DNA from: Typha latifolia
Lineage: Eukaryota > Streptophyta > Magnoliopsida > Poales > Typhaceae
DNA length: 64,000 nt
Assembly (NCBI GenBank): GCA_019914945.1
Contig: CM034107.1
Span: forward strand, 4,526,001 to 4,590,000
Direction of reading: 5' to 3'
Shown: positions 14,521 through 28,537 of the stretch, piece by piece
Layout of the letters: every line of letters starts with the position of its first letter
How positions within the stretch are numbered: position 1 is the stretch's first letter
Translations under genes and position numbers: made by a program
Notes under the pieces: model-generated
Seen by the model: only the letters and a program-made list of their open reading frames with translations
Told to the model about the DNA's origin: nothing
Database searches by the model: none

Positions 14521-16780
14521 ATTTATTTCAATTTTTCCTTAGTCAGGGTAACACCATTTGAGGAGTCCGCCCGCATAGGGCTGGTCTCAACCCACACCTA
14601 GTCAGATTGAATTAAGCTGACACCAACATCCTTCCCTTTAATTGATTTAGGCATCAAACTTTGCTTAGTCTTTAGTCTTGAGTTTAGAACATCTCCTAAG
14701 AGTATTTCCTAGTGTGTCGATAGAACTTGACACTATTACTCAAGTAGTCAAGTTTTTTTAAAATAATCCTTAAATTCACTACTTCCACGTAGTAGTCGAG
14801 TCCCAGTATTTGTGATGAAAAGTTGAAAATCAAATGCCCTCATGTGTAGAGGAACTATATGAGATGATTCGTTGGATGAACTCCACCTCATGAGATGGTT
14901 ACCTCATCTAATTAGGATTTGAAGTGTATTTTTAACTTGATGTGAGATGGCTTCGAGACCCCGAGTAGAAAGGTAATGGTATAGGCAAGCATGATATAAG
15001 CAAGCATGGAGACTTGTGTTTCATTTAGAGATGTGCAAAAAAAATTTTGATTATGTTTGTGCGTTACGAGGGAACAACCTATTGCACTTAGTACTCACAT
15101 GGATAAAGTGTGCATTGGTTGATTAGCTTGTCCATTGGAGAAAAGTTTATAAGAGAGATTCTTATTTTAGAGATTTTGACTTTTATAGTAGATTTATGAG
15201 TATAGATTTGCACTCTTTGTTTGAATTTGGAGATGGGTCTAGTATATGATCCTGCAATTTTTCCTTAGTTGATGAATTTTCACATAAATCTTACATCCTT
15301 GATTTACTTAGATATTTTTTATAGTTTAGACCAAGTTGTACACAATACTATTGTAGGCAATTTATAGGTCTGCCTCAATTAGCGGATCTATATATTGAAG
15401 AGGGCTAGCTCTTTTATCTAGTCTATAATTATTGAAAATATTTGATAATATTGATGGAGCAAATATAGGATTTTTAATGCAGATGGAGGAATGCTTGAAC
15501 TCGAGGTGATGATCAAGTTGATATGCAGATACTTTACTCCAAGATCATTATATATATATACATACATATATGATGCTTTTGGATAGAATTATAGTAGTTA
15601 TTAAAATCTTCTCTTAATTGAATAGACTTTTGAAAAATAACACTTTAGGAGCATCCTAATTAGGATAAGGATGACCTATCCTAATTGAATTAAGATAATA
15701 TCTCTCACTCGTCTTTCATATAGTATCAATCTCTAAAAACAAAGAACAATCTATAATAAAAGAAATAAAGTATGGACTGCTAAGATTCATCTTAATAAAG
15801 AGAATAACTATCTGAAATCACAGTTTAATCAATTATGACACATCTCATTCTACATAGTCTGCTCTTAAACTATTAAACGTATATAATGAATCACCAAGTC
15901 TAACGCTGGCAACATGTCTAGCCATAATATTTGTAAGATTTGGTGTATGTGCTATGCTAATAACTACTTGGCACAGAAAATTAAATAATTTATTTTCTTT
16001 TAAGAAAATATAATTATATAATATATAATAGTTTTGAAAATTGGTTTTAAATTTGATTTGCAAAGTGAAAAATACAATAAAGTCAATAAATGATAGAGCT
16101 CCAAAAAATAAACAAGTGACAAGTATGCACATATTTAAGTATATATTCAATGAATCATCCTCATTCAATTCATGTCATAAAAGCATTAAGTTAGCCATTC
16201 TTAAAATATTTCCATTCGATTGTAGATATAAACGCAAATCAAATTATCATTAGTAACTCTTAGCCCCTCAAGGCCTCAACAAGTAATGAGATAAAAAGGC
16301 ATAACAGTCATGTACAAGACAGATCACACTATATTATTATAGATATCAATCGAGATCTAAAAAAATTGTGCCTAAAGCATGTCATAATGCATGCATATCA
16401 CTTTATAAGGTAATAGATATCAGAGCACACTACTACATAGAAAAAGTTACACACGAAAACAACATAATCATTCTCAAATATTCATCAATAATGCATGTTA
16501 TCTATTCCCATAATATGCATCATGACTGTACAAGAGGTTGTAGGTATATCATGCTCTCTCTCCAACATAGAAGGCGGTATGCAATAAGATAGGGATATTA
16601 GGCACCCTATTGTCTAGCATACACCAGTTCATCTTATAGCATTACATTTTTTAGTGCTCGAAAACACAAATGCTCAACTGTCTCACAATGTCATTGCCCT
16701 AGTCTCACGAATGCATATGCCATAGCATCTAATGGTCATAGCATGCTTCCGCACTCGAATACACCTCATGCTTAAAATGC
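14521..16780. other. AT-rich intergenic sequence, nothing recognised
   Basis: The stretch contains a short (TA)n/(CATA)n tract near 15549-15575. The small open frames on both strands at 15845-16250 overlap and look like composition artefacts. I see no domain, RNA gene or clear terminal repeat. Confidence 0.4.
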
Positions 16781-17260
16781 CTTATGACCTACATCACTAC
16801 CGTTAATAACATCGCACTACATGACTATATATCCTCATTGCAAAGCACTACAAGAATATTAATAGCACTACCACACACTGCATAGTTATATATTCGCGTT
16901 GTTAGGTACTATCACGTATTATATGGTTATATGTCTGTATTGTTATGTACTACGTGGCTATATATTCATACTGTCATGCATTTATAAGTTCACATTTATT
17001 CTTAATGTTGATATATAGATCATTTTAAACTCGCGTTTATAATAAAAAAATTATAATTTAAAAATATATATATTATTACTACCATTTCACATACGATCTC
17101 AAATGTATTTTCGTTATTTGGTATAAACATTACTAATTCCGTATACGAATTCACTATTCTCTAATACTTTTATATTAATTTTATGTTACATCAAATATAA
17201 TTATTAATACTTATATAAAAATTGAATTAAACAATATAATAGCTTATATTGATGTTAACT
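16781..17260. repeat. Degenerate short-period repeats and a MITE relative
   Basis: 16790-16990 repeats a unit of roughly 45 bp built on tatatattc and gtactac/gcactac words (for example near 16820, 16885, 16930 and 16965). 17080-17250 is similar to 4420-4560 of the 3716-4661 element (tattttcg, then actaattcc, then ctaatactttta), so this is probably a decayed member of that family. Confidence 0.4.
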
Positions 17261-18056
17261 TCCTTATACTAATTTGAACTAAATTCGTTTAGGGGATGAA
17301 TAATGCCGACTTGAATTTTTTTTTAGAGGTTGAGTAGAATGATATTTCGCAAAAGGAGACATCATTAATCCAGGAATAGCATCCAAATATTTAATGCATT
17401 TTTATCTAGCAGAATGACCCATCTGTTCAGACTTTTTTTTTTAAATAGAGAGCTATATTAAGCTTTCACCCAGCTAAGCTGAGGAGCCAGCCAATTTTGC
17501 AAATGAATGCGGACATACAGTTTTGCTTGATTGTATCTATTTGATTAGCATGACAAATTATGTTGCAGTACTAAGAGCTACCTATTAAAAAAACCCTAAA
17601 GGTGACAAACTGATGCATCAGATTGCAGAGGTCTGGCTTCCAGAAATACAATCAAAAAAACCTTAGAGATATCAATTGAAGAGCTACACTTGGTATACAG
17701 AACACCAATAGGTTGGCTTCTATTATGTTAACATATTATATTTTTGCCAGTTTACAAGATAGAAACACCTAAAGTTAACAGTTCAAATAACTCATTTGCT
17801 AATCTTTAAACCCTTCGTACAACCATACATCCAAAACTGGAAAACCAACCAGAACCTTGTTCTTCTTCTCCAATTCTACATCTAAATTCTATACATTATC
17901 AGCGCAGTTCCAGGAAGGCTGCAGTCCAAGCAGAGCTGGTCAGCTCAAGAAAAAACAAAAGCATCTCAACTTATGCAGCAAGGCTCAGAAAAGGGGGGGG
18001 CGCTCCACTTTAGCCTCGGGCAGGAGACTGTCACTTTGATTATGATGAGCTCTTAA

Positions 18057-21000
18057 TCATGACTGAGGTGGAGAACTAGTAATATGCACTTCTGCCTCCG
18101 GAGTGTGGCCATCTCTTAACTTCAAGCTCGACCGAGGTGAAGATTCACAAGTGTTAATGGACTTCCCTTCAGGGGGTAAACATCGTTTCGAGAAGTACAT
18201 AGCTATCCCTTTGGGTCCTCCACCTTTCTCTGACAAGAAAATCAACATCAGTTGTGGAAGTATTGCAGCCAAAAGCAAGAAAAAAAAAAAACAGTTAGGA
18301 CAAGATTGTTTAGAAACTTCAATTCATCAGTGATGCTTATGTTGTACATGTGAGTGCAAAAATAAACTGGGTACCTGGAGAAACAGATACTCCTAGCTTG
18401 TCCAAGACCTCCTTCTTAACCTGCATAGGCCACAGAGACAAATAAAATAATCAAGTAATAGTTGAGGTCTTTCTCATGCAGCAATATTATAGAGATCAGC
18501 ATTCAGGGTTAAGCTGAAGCACAATTCTCAACTACCTGCCAGCGGTTATCGACGAAATCAGATATCTCACGCACTTTATTTCGCAATTGCGACTTGGAGA
18601 TCATTGAGAATTTTTGTTGCAATAAATCAACCACCTTACTCAATCCATGCGAGCAAGATTGAATCACCCTAACCTGTAATCCAAAGTGTAATATTTATCC
18701 ATTAAAAGAAGACGAGATCATCATCGAGGAAACAGATGGCAGGAAACAAACAGAACAAATCAGTGCCCAGCCACCAGTATATACTGTAGAATAAAATATT
18801 CATTTCACTCTCTTGTGTGCACTTACAAATTCTGGCAAGTCTGAATCTGGAATAGCTGATGATGAGGTTGTAGGTGTGCTTGTGTTCTTGCTATTTGACT
18901 GGCAAATACCTTGATCCTCTCTTGGTGGATTTTCCTTTGTTGTCATATCAATGATGGAGCCTCCAGGATAAGCTCGCATGCAAAGAGCTTGCAAACAAAG
19001 CTGCTCAAGTTTAACCATCCCTACAAGATCTTGAGCCATCATTAATTCAGATTTTTCATGATTTAGGTTGGATATCACCAGTGGCTGGTTCTTCCGAAGA
19101 GCCTGTACAGTCAAATCATGAAGAATTTTCTGCTGATGCAGAAAACACCTAGACTCCTCAACTTCAACATCTGGCTTGCCTGGGAGGCTGCTGGCCTCAT
19201 CCTCATTGACATCTGATGGACTCCCGATATGAACTCCCTGCATATATTAGGATGAAGTTGAATTATGATAAATACCACCCTTTAGTCAGAAGAAAAAGAA
19301 AATTCAGCTTTATTAAGCAAATGCAACATCTAAATCATGGAGGAACTGCAAATAAAACATAAGGACACTTGATTGATAACTGACTAAATAGAAACACAAG
19401 CTACAAGGAAGCAACGTCTACAGTTCCACTGGAGCTTGATGGAGTCCAGATAAACAATTTAAAACTGGAAACCAATCTATACAAGCATCCAAATGATCAA
19501 ATGTCTAAAATCGTCAAAATTCCGCAAGTATTCCTCTTACCAATTTTTCCCTTTTAATATATTCAAGTAACCCTCTTGATAGTCTGAACAAAAATTATGA
19601 ATACAAACTGCAATTCCAGTAGATGGGCCATACTTGCACATAATTATCATGCAGGCATTCTTCCAATTATATAGCTCTATGTGTTTCTAGTCTCTGAACG
19701 AGATGTACACAGCAGTAGGATGGTGTACTCATGTCCATCTAAATGCAGAGTAATTAATATAGTGAAGCAATGATCAGGAAACTAAATTGAAACAGGGCAA
19801 TTTAGTTATACCCACAATGTACCTCATTTTCTGAGAGATAACTATCAGGCACAACAAAACTGTCTTCACTTTCCTCTTGATCATCGGCCCTACTATTTTC
19901 TTCCTCTAGATTTTCTTCATTATCCTTGTCACAATCAGAAAGGCTTTCACCTGGATCCTCCTGTGAATAAAATACAAGGTTGACACAAATTCTCTCATAA
20001 AAAACAAAAAACAGTTATTATTAGTTAATTACCTCTTCCCACTCTTCATCACTATCAACATCATAGTCCAACATAGGATCCTCCTTGAGAGGGTGCCTTC
20101 CTCCAATAACATCACTGCAATGCACACATTCTAAATAAAACATCACAAATTGCAAATGCACCAAATAGTAGTGATATAAGGAAAGAAGTACTCACCTTTT
20201 CTTGCTCCAAGTACCATAATATGCTGGCCTATGACTTTTGTCAAACTGTAAAAGCTTTTTCTTCACTAACCTAACAGGAGCTGGGGAAGTATCAGGACCA
20301 ACATGACATGGCATGTCATTCACAAGAGATACTTTTAATTCATCCAAAAGTTCATCAGCACTTGGTTCACTCCCTTGGCTCTCCATATGAGAGCATAATT
20401 TTCCATCTGGAGTTGCAAATTTTCCAAGAGGGTGAGCTTCAGAAGGTTTTTGCAGTTTAAGCTCCTTAACTAACTCAGTCTTAGGGTTGCGTCTAACACC
20501 CCATCTCCCAAACTTATTGCAACAAGATAATTTTCGCCAGCCCATGACATGGGATCTGCATTATGAAACAGCCAATTATTCGTGAGAATAAACAACTTAT
20601 TACCAAGTTATCAAAGATGTTTTCCACAATCACAGATGTGCATGTTTCAAAAGCCACATCCCATTTAAATAGATTTCTTAAAGGAAAGAAAATGAGATAC
20701 GGTAGCACCAGAGGTTGTAACTAACCTCCGATGGTTCTCCAGTGCACCCTTGTCTTCCTGAGAAAAGATGCAGTCCATTGATGATGTAGCAGCACCAACC
20801 ACCTCTTCTCTCTGACAAAATGACTCAACATTTGGGCCCTTGGTAGGTAACCCGTTGTCAGAATCACCTGAACTTTTGCTACTCTTCTTAGTTTTAAGAA
20901 ACCGTTCCATCAAATTTGCTTGCTTCTGAATGGCGAGTTGTTTCCTCAGTTCTGCTTCTTCCTTTTCACGGCGTTTTTGTTCCCTCTCTGCTTCTTCCTG

Positions 21001-24000
21001 CTGCTTCTTCAGCTGCTTCTTCATTTCAGCCTCTTCTTTTTCACGAATCTTGACTTCCTTCTCAGATTCTTCTTGCATCCGCTTAAGTTCCTTTTCCTGC
21101 AATGTGAATATGGAAACTGTTATACAAAATCTGCAAGGGTGAAAGTTTACCGAAAACAAATAGTATTTCAGAGCAATCATTAATAAATTAATCACTTATA
21201 TAAGAAACGGCCAACTAATCTACAGGTTGAATAGCGTTTTCCATTTCATGCTGAACACACGTCTAGGTCAAAGTAAATTGATTTTGACTAATTAAAGTTA
21301 GAAAACTTATTGTACTAGTTCCTATGATAATGGAAACAGGATCATCTACTCAACTTCCATAAATATAAGAAAAAATTGTCTCCAGTCAGTTGAATTTTTC
21401 TCCAACAAGTTTGCCAAATAACAACTTTCTAATTTAAGACTAAGGCAGCACATGGAAAGTACAATAAAATGTTAAAAATAAAATCCAAACATGGAAATAT
21501 AAATTATAGAACTTACAATCTGCAATTTTTCTTTCTGGATCTCCCGATCCATTTTCTTCTTTTCTTTCTCAACATTCCGTTTATTTCTCTCCATTTCCTT
21601 AATTAATCCTTTCTCTTTCAATCTGGCTTCCTTCTCAGCCCTGTCATGACAGGAGGTAACGTCATTAGAAATTAGAGTATCAATCAGGAAGATGGAAAAA
21701 AGTAAAGGACACTACACAACTCTACAACGAACAGTTCATACATTTCAGCATTGTTCCTCTGTTTCAACTTTTCCAGCAATGAACGAATGCCTTCAACATT
21801 TAAAACTTTCCCAAGTTTCATTGAAGCTTTAGTTAAGTCACACTTCTTACTATCATGAGCTTCTGGAGTTGTCAACGCTGATAAAGTTGCTGCAACAAGC
21901 AGAAACATGCCATGCGCTCACAGATAAGAACTTTTTACTTTTCCTTTTTGTGTTGCAAAAGGAAACATTCAATCTCATCAGTATTCAGAAAAAGTAACAT
22001 ATCTAATTTAAATTCAATATTAAAAGGACGGTATAGAACAATGCACACACAGCAGATATTCAAAAGCCTAGATCAAGGCTACAGGTACCAGTTTCAATCT
22101 CAGCCAATGGAGAAAACGATATATGTCACCCATATCAGCTGTTTTAATATCAGATTATTTTTAATTGTGTAAAATCCTAAAACTAATCATAAACTGCAAG
22201 AAAACCCTAAAAGTTCAGAAAAATGACAAGAAAAACACGGAAATATCCCTCTCCCTATCCCTATCTATCTATTTAGACTGGTGCAGCAACAAAGGAAGGA
22301 CTGTTGCAATACCGAAAAGGAATGCTACAGAAGAGAGGAACAAGGGAGATAGGGGGAGTGGAGGGAAGGAGATAAAAAAGGAACAAAAATCCTAAAAAAC
22401 AAAGATAGGAAAAATTTACCTCAGCTTACCAGAAAACTCTTCAGAGGTCACTCGCATTGTAAAACTACTCATAATCACTTGCTATCGCCGGATCTGGATG
22501 GAGGGGATGCATCAGGGAAGGACAGACCAAAGGGGAGAAAAGAAGATGGGATAGAAAAGGGAAAATAGCTATTGTGCTTTCGGATCCAGTCGGATCTGAC
22601 TCGAACAGACGAAATGGGGCCAAAAAGCACCAGTTTAGGCTGATCCAGGCAATTCCTACCTGAAATCAGCAGGAACAAAGAACTCCTTGATTGTTGACTT
22701 CATTACAAAATAATAAAGAAGCCCTAATTATATGCCCTTAGCATACTCCTTTCCATTATAATATTCTATTTCTAGCAACTCCTCTTCGGAAAAGAGAACA
22801 AGGATACAAAGTTAAGCTTTCACTTTATCAATTTAAGATAATGCTAAATTAGACAGAATTTGAATTGTAATAATTTCCACTAGACAATATCTTCCAGGCA
22901 TATTATTGAATCCAAACAAAGAACTAATGCTAGAATAAGTTCTACAACTACACTTACTTTTATTCCCTATGACTAAAACAGAAAGACCTTATTATCTCAT
23001 AGTTATGAGAAGGCATTAAAGGAAAATACACTTCTTTTGTCATAGCACAAATAGAAGCCTCACTATTCTTGTTCAACGAATAAATTGCTCGCACAAGCTG
23101 GTGACCATGTAATTGATTCAGATTTCAGAAAAAAAAGAAGCTTTTCTTGGAAAATGTTAATTAATTTTGATACAGATATACAAACTCTACAAGACCGCTT
23201 ACTCAAATCCTATAAGTAGTTCTTTCTTGCGATCCTTACAATATTGTAGAATTAGAATCCAACATATATTTGTGATTGATCAGCTTCAGTTTTGACCAAA
23301 GACTTGATTATGTTGGTTCAGTTTGTAATTGATTCTTGTTCTCAAAAAGATCGCAATCCTCTATTAAAAGTTGACGGTATAGCCTGCATTAAAGAACTGA
23401 TACAATTAAGGACAGCCTGCTAGCGCAAATTTCTTCCCTTTCTAGTTGAATCATAACAATGTTGCCACCCCTCAGTTCAGCAAAGGCATAACGTGAGAAT
23501 CACAATAATTCAAACTAATTATTTCTTTTTCTTGAGTTCTGATCTTATCAACTTACAGAAAATTAGGCACAAAAAAATAACTCTATGAACATGCATTGCT
23601 TTTACTATGCAACCAGCTCACCAAAAAAAGGAATATAAGGAATATGGACTAAAAGTACTGGTGCATGAGGATATTATGTACTATGTACTTTGCAGCTGCG
23701 CAATATTTTCCTTCTAATAAACTCCACTGCTGATCTGCTGTCATCTGCACAGCTGCTCCTCAAGAGTGACTCAAGATTCAATCATAATCCTCAAGTCCAA
23801 CAAGAATTATGCTCTAAATAGGTTTCTCTTTTGTTCTCCCATTCATATTTCTCTCTAAAAGGAAAAAAAAACTATTAAATGGCCTACTGCTACCTTATTT
23901 TAAAAGTAAAGTTACTAGCCGGTGCCTGATATATTCACGATGAAACTTTCTACTTGCTCATTCCATGCTGTCCGCATCTTCATGGATGACCAACATTCTT

Positions 24001-26696
24001 CACAATGATGCCTATTGCTACAGAAATTAGTTGCAAATGCTTTCAGGAAAAGATTGCAGAAAACATATATAGGCCTGAAAGGGGCTGAACTCAGTTCATA
24101 CAATCATAGTATGGTTTTAGTTTTAGCTTGGTTAAAAAACAAAACTTATTTTTAGTTTCAGTCGGTTTCGGTTTCGGTTTTAGTTTCGTTATATCAATTT
24201 CAAACTTCTTTTGATAAATAGTTTTTTATCTTATTTTTTCAATGTATCACACAAAATTTAATAGCATTTGAGCAATGAGGTTTGACATTGATTAGGTACA
24301 AACTGGTTTTAAATTAAATCAAGCTTAGAATTTAAAACATATATAAACACAATTATTACTAAGGTTGTTTTGGTTAGATGCTAGTTTCGGGGGCAGTTTT
24401 AGATCAGAATATAGACCGAAATGCGAAATGTTTTGATGAAATGTCTTGGTTTCAAACGAAACGTCAAACCATGCATACAATACCCAACTCTTAAATTAAA
24501 AAAGTAAGGCAATTGGACAGATTGGCAAGCAATTTCGTTTTTCCATTTCTATTGTTTTTGTCACACAATTGTTGTGGAGTGTGCGGGATTGCCTGCAATG
24601 TTACAGTCAAATAAGCTCAGCAATGAAAGACTTTTTGGCTGTGGTCTGCTATTGAAGTTATTGGACCATCCTCAACTCGTTTAAATGCAAATTACTGTAG
24701 TTCAATAAGAAGGGATTACCAGCTGCCACCCCTCTCCTCTCAGCCCCTTCCATCATGCAATCTGCTTTAAGAAGTATCACTGCCCTCCCAATCTAAAAGA
24801 CCTCTTTCAGAATATTTCCTTACACCATCAATTAAACATCCTCCTTTCTCAACAACTCTCTTTGTTTTAGAAAACTTCCACCTTAAAGCCTAGGCCCCCA
24901 CCTTAGATAAATTATAACTCTCTGATTAGGCTTCGTCTAGGTGACTGACCGCCTTAGCATATCATCATATTTTAGTATATAGATTGACTCTAAACTTCAA
25001 AATTATAATACATGTTGATCAGTTAATGAGTTCTAATAGCTTACTATAGTTCTTAACAAGAATATTTTTCTATATTGTTTAGATTGTATGTATTAATTTT
25101 AATAAGAATGTACTACTATAATTCTTAACAAGATTGCATGTTGATGAGTTAGTGGATTCTAATAGCTTACTATAGTTCTTAACAAGAATGCATTACTATA
25201 TTTCTTATTTTAATTTCTTTTTTAACCATCTTGAATTTTGGGCCCCGGCTAGGGGTTACATGATCTCTTGTCGGGCTACTGCCTCTAGTCTCCGGTTTTT
25301 TTTTAACCTTGATGGCTCTCCCATTTTCCCTACACATGAATGCATGTCTGTGGAAGGCAAAAATTTTAAATAAAAGGAAAAGTTGTTCCTCATTACAGAA
25401 AATAGTTACTTGATATACAGCCCCAATTAAAAGGAAGAAACAGTTTGATAAATGTTCAGGAACTTCTGCACTCATATGGACATTCCTCATTTTCCCGATG
25501 TCCAAAAATTTAAGCCTCAGCTATGTATAGCCATGCAAATGCTCCAGATAAAGCATCATATAAAAGTTACTATACATACAGACATGGGCAATTTGTAGAA
25601 ACAATACCATGTAGTTCTAATATTGCCAAAATTTCCGTGGACATAATTGTAATGCCAATTAACTATCAATGGGGAAGCTACAACTTTCCAAACCAAAAGT
25701 CACTTATTCCAGTGCCAGTACATAAGGAATTAAAGATAAGTAATTAATTAAAGTTACTTACTATCTGAGCATTTGGAGCGCCAACCAATAATATTATGAT
25801 AATCTTACCTGAAAGAGCAGATATCCTCTCATAAATTTTCTTCCGGGCAGTACGTCGGATAGCTAAAGTTCCACGTAGACCTGCCGATAACAACTTCAGG
25901 TCTCTTGTCTGTTCAACAAGCAAACGACAAGAGCCGACAAACAGTAAACATCATTGTACATGCAACGGAAACTGAGAAATGACATAAACAAAGACCAAGA
26001 TTTTACCTCCCAACACCATAGGCATGACTCCGACTCATCTTCCAGTACGTCAGCATCCGCATTAGATGTTCCATACATTGTTCTCTGCCCGACAAAAAGC
26101 ACAGAACTGCGCACCATAGCCAATGTAATCCCCTCCCGTGCCTTCATCCTTTCAAAAATCTTATCCACCAACTTAGAAAATGGAAGGTTACTCTCCTCCA
26201 GCAAGAAAGCAATCATTGAGTTGTTCGACAAATTCACACCCTCTTCCAGATGTAGCGAAAGCCCTGAAACCTCCTTATAACACTCAAAAAGGTCTTCGAG
26301 CTCCTTGCGGCAATCTGTAACAAGAGCTTCCTTATCATTATTGAATGAGTCCTCATCAATAGAAGCTCTCTTTCTCTTCAGCTGTTTCTTCACCCCCTTC
26401 TCTTTATTCTTTACAACAACTTGGGATCGTTCTACTGCTTCTAAATGAGATCTTTCATTAACAATGGAGTCTCCTTTGACTTCAACACCTTCTCTGCCTT
26501 GTAACTCTTTAGACAATTCGGCTGGATAACTGTCAAGGATCATCGGATCGCCGTCAAAATCAGGAGCACGATTAACAACTACGAGATCTGCTGCATTTGG
26601 TCGCAATTGTTTCAACCCATCACCTGAGGCATTATCAACAACTATCGGGTCCCGATCGACTTCCGGGACCTCGGGATTAATAGTACCAAGAATCAT
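18057..26696 (-). CDS. FAS1: Chromatin assembly factor 1 large subunit FAS1
   Basis: FAS1 is the largest subunit of CAF-1, which deposits H3-H4 onto newly replicated DNA. Twelve coding exons join in frame (926 aa): 26007-26696, 25809-25908, 21742-21889, 21517-21640, 20726-21096, 20196-20555, 20033-20114, 19823-19960, 18827-19237, 18536-18673, 18375-18420, 18057-18229. The start is the first ATG after an in-frame TGA (MILGTINPEV). Exons 3-5 encode the long charged KER coiled-coil (EKEEAEMKKQLKKQQEEAER), followed by NLMERFLKTKKSS. Exon 6 has RPAYYGTWSKK, exons 7-8 the acidic block DYDVDSDEEWEE, and exons 9-11 the C-terminal helical region. The end is ITSSPPQS. The length fits the plant family. 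Intron 2 (21890-25808) is 3.9 kb and contains a hAT-like element. Confidence 0.95.
24105..24473. mobile_element. hAT-like element in FAS1 intron 2
   Basis: A 369-bp AT-rich segment has imperfect inverted ends: CATAGTATGGTTTTAGTTTT on the left and CATGGTTTGACGTTTCGTTT on the right read on the minus strand. It is flanked by a perfect 8-bp direct repeat CATACAAT at 24097-24104 and 24474-24481. It has no coding capacity. It includes a GGTTTC-rich run (cggtttcggtttcggtttt) near 24165. Confidence 0.6.
25013..25195. repeat. Two-copy direct repeat, about 126-bp spacing, FAS1 intron 2
   Basis: The word ttctaatagcttactatagt followed by tcttaacaagaat starts at 25031 and again at 25157, with related flanks (ttgatcagttaatgag and ttgatgagttagtgg). 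A weaker third match (ataattcttaacaagatt) lies near 25117. Confidence 0.6.
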
Positions 26697-26901
26697 CACA
26701 CCTTCCACAGGAAGCCCTCAATGAATCCACACCAGAAAGCCCCAAAAATGGTGTAGAGAAATTCTACGTAGCCAAAGTTTGGATCTTTTACTGATCCCTC
26801 AACAAATGAAGGGCTCAAATATCTACCGCTAAGAGTTCAAAGAACCCTCGCCCTTGATCACTTTCCTCTTCTCTCCCACGGCGTCACCTCGGGAACAGTG
26901 G

Positions 26902-27030
26902 CTACAGGAAAAGAAGATAGAAATTTCGAGAAAAATATAAGAAAATTCCTCCAATTATCCCATTTCCAACAATAAAAGAAATCGCGCAGAAATCAAGGGG
27001 AAAAACAAAAACAAAAATCGGATTCCTTAC
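26902..27030 (-). other. Probable intron in the FAS1 5' untranslated region
   Basis: On the minus strand a donor gtaagg follows cgagag at 27030, and a good acceptor (ttttcctgtag) ends at 26902. The downstream leader then runs to the FAS1 ATG at 26696. The non-coding exon upstream would lie at about 27031-27130. Confidence 0.5.
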
Positions 27031-27130
27031 CTCTCGATACAAATTTGGATGGACCGAAATTTTCGAGGAAATGGATTGCTTCGATCGAATTCCTCCGCGA
27101 TTCAGCGAAGATTCACCGACCTCCTCCCCC

Positions 27131-28045
27131 TTTTCCCCTCTCTTTATTCTTCACTCGAGTAGAAGGGACTGTATCCAAATTCATCTGAGGTGCCTTACAA
27201 ATCGTGCAAGGCGACATCAGATCCGACGGCTAACCTTGACCGATGTTACTGCATGGGAGGATGGATACTCGTCAGCCGTCTGATCGTAATTGATGCGAGG
27301 CGCGTCTCTTCCCGCCAATTGTTATCTTTCGTCGCCTCGTGCCGCTTCGCGGAAAATTGAGCATGGAATGTCTCGCGGAGGACGTTGAGGTAAACGTGGC
27401 TGTTGATCTTGGCCGTCCATTTTGATTGATTTTGGTTACGATATACTGATACAGAGATGGAAACTAATAATTAATCGAGTGGGTTTCAGATTAGTTCTAT
27501 GGGCTGAGATAGATTATAAATAGCATATATTGTTGTATAGGAAGAAGGGCACGTTTATTATTATTATTATTATTTATATATTGCTTATTATGCCTCCTAG
27601 GGTTTCCTAAAATAAATATACAATGTTGCACCTACTAGTCAAACCCTAAATAAACATACAATGTTGCACCTACTAGCCACATTTGTTATATTGAATCCAA
27701 AATAATATGACTACATTTAGCCCCGAGCCTTGTTTGTTTTGAACTCATGGGTCAGTGAACTCTGTCGAGACCCCAAATCTGGTTCTGTATCAAATACTAA
27801 ATTAACTAATAAATTAACTATTTTTTATAATCAAATCCACTCTCCAATAAATAAATATTAAATTTTAATATTATTTCAAAATTGATTCTAATTTTATCTT
27901 TGACATGACTTAAATTTATTAATTTCATGTCTTGTCAATTTTTACTCACTTCTCTCTTCTCTATTCCAAAATATTTATATTTTATATTATAAAATATATC
28001 TGCATACGTGGATGTATCAAATCATGTCCAATCGGGTCTCTCTCC
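27131..28045. other. FAS1 upstream region with short repeats
   Basis: 27560-27580 is an (ATT)n microsatellite. 27610-27680 carries the word acaatgttgcacctactag twice, 38 bp apart. The rest to 28045 is AT-rich with no gene seen. Confidence 0.45.
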
Positions 28046-28537
28046 TTTCAAATATACACTTAAACCTCCAAGTGTTTATTATAGACATCATATAAGTCAA
28101 CAAATCATTTTAAATATACACTTAAGCTCACAAATGTTTACAGACACTATATAAGCCAACAAATTATTTTAGATATGTGTTTAAGCCCACAAATAATTAT
28201 TATAGACACCATATAAGCTATTAAATCCTTTCAAATATGCACTTAAACTCTCAAATAAATATTATAGAAACCATATAAACTAACAATCTTTTTAAATATG
28301 CACTTAAGCTCGCAAATACCTATTATAAATACTATATAAACTTATAAATTCTTTCAAATATGCACTTAAACCCGGAGATACATATTATAAACTTTATATA
28401 AGCTAGCAACTCCTTTCAAATATGTACTTAAGTCAGTAAATCCCTATTATAGACACCATATAAACTATTAAATTATTTCAAATATACACTTAAGCCCTCA
28501 AATGGCTATTATAGATATCATATAATATTTGTATATT
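28046..28537. repeat. Minisatellite, ~62 bp x 8 units
   Basis: A unit beginning with variants of tttcaaatatacacttaa and containing attatagacaccatataa recurs at 28046, 28108, 28167, 28229, 28290, 28352, 28414 and 28476. Spacing is 59-62 bp and the units have diverged. AT-rich and non-coding. Confidence 0.85.

Noticed and set aside
26697..26708. A GTG codon 12 bases upstream as the FAS1 start
   Set aside because: Plant nuclear genes start at ATG; the first in-frame ATG after an upstream TGA is at 26696.
28046..28537. CRISPR-like array
   Set aside because: Units are contiguous diverged 62-bp repeats without unique spacers, in a plant genome.
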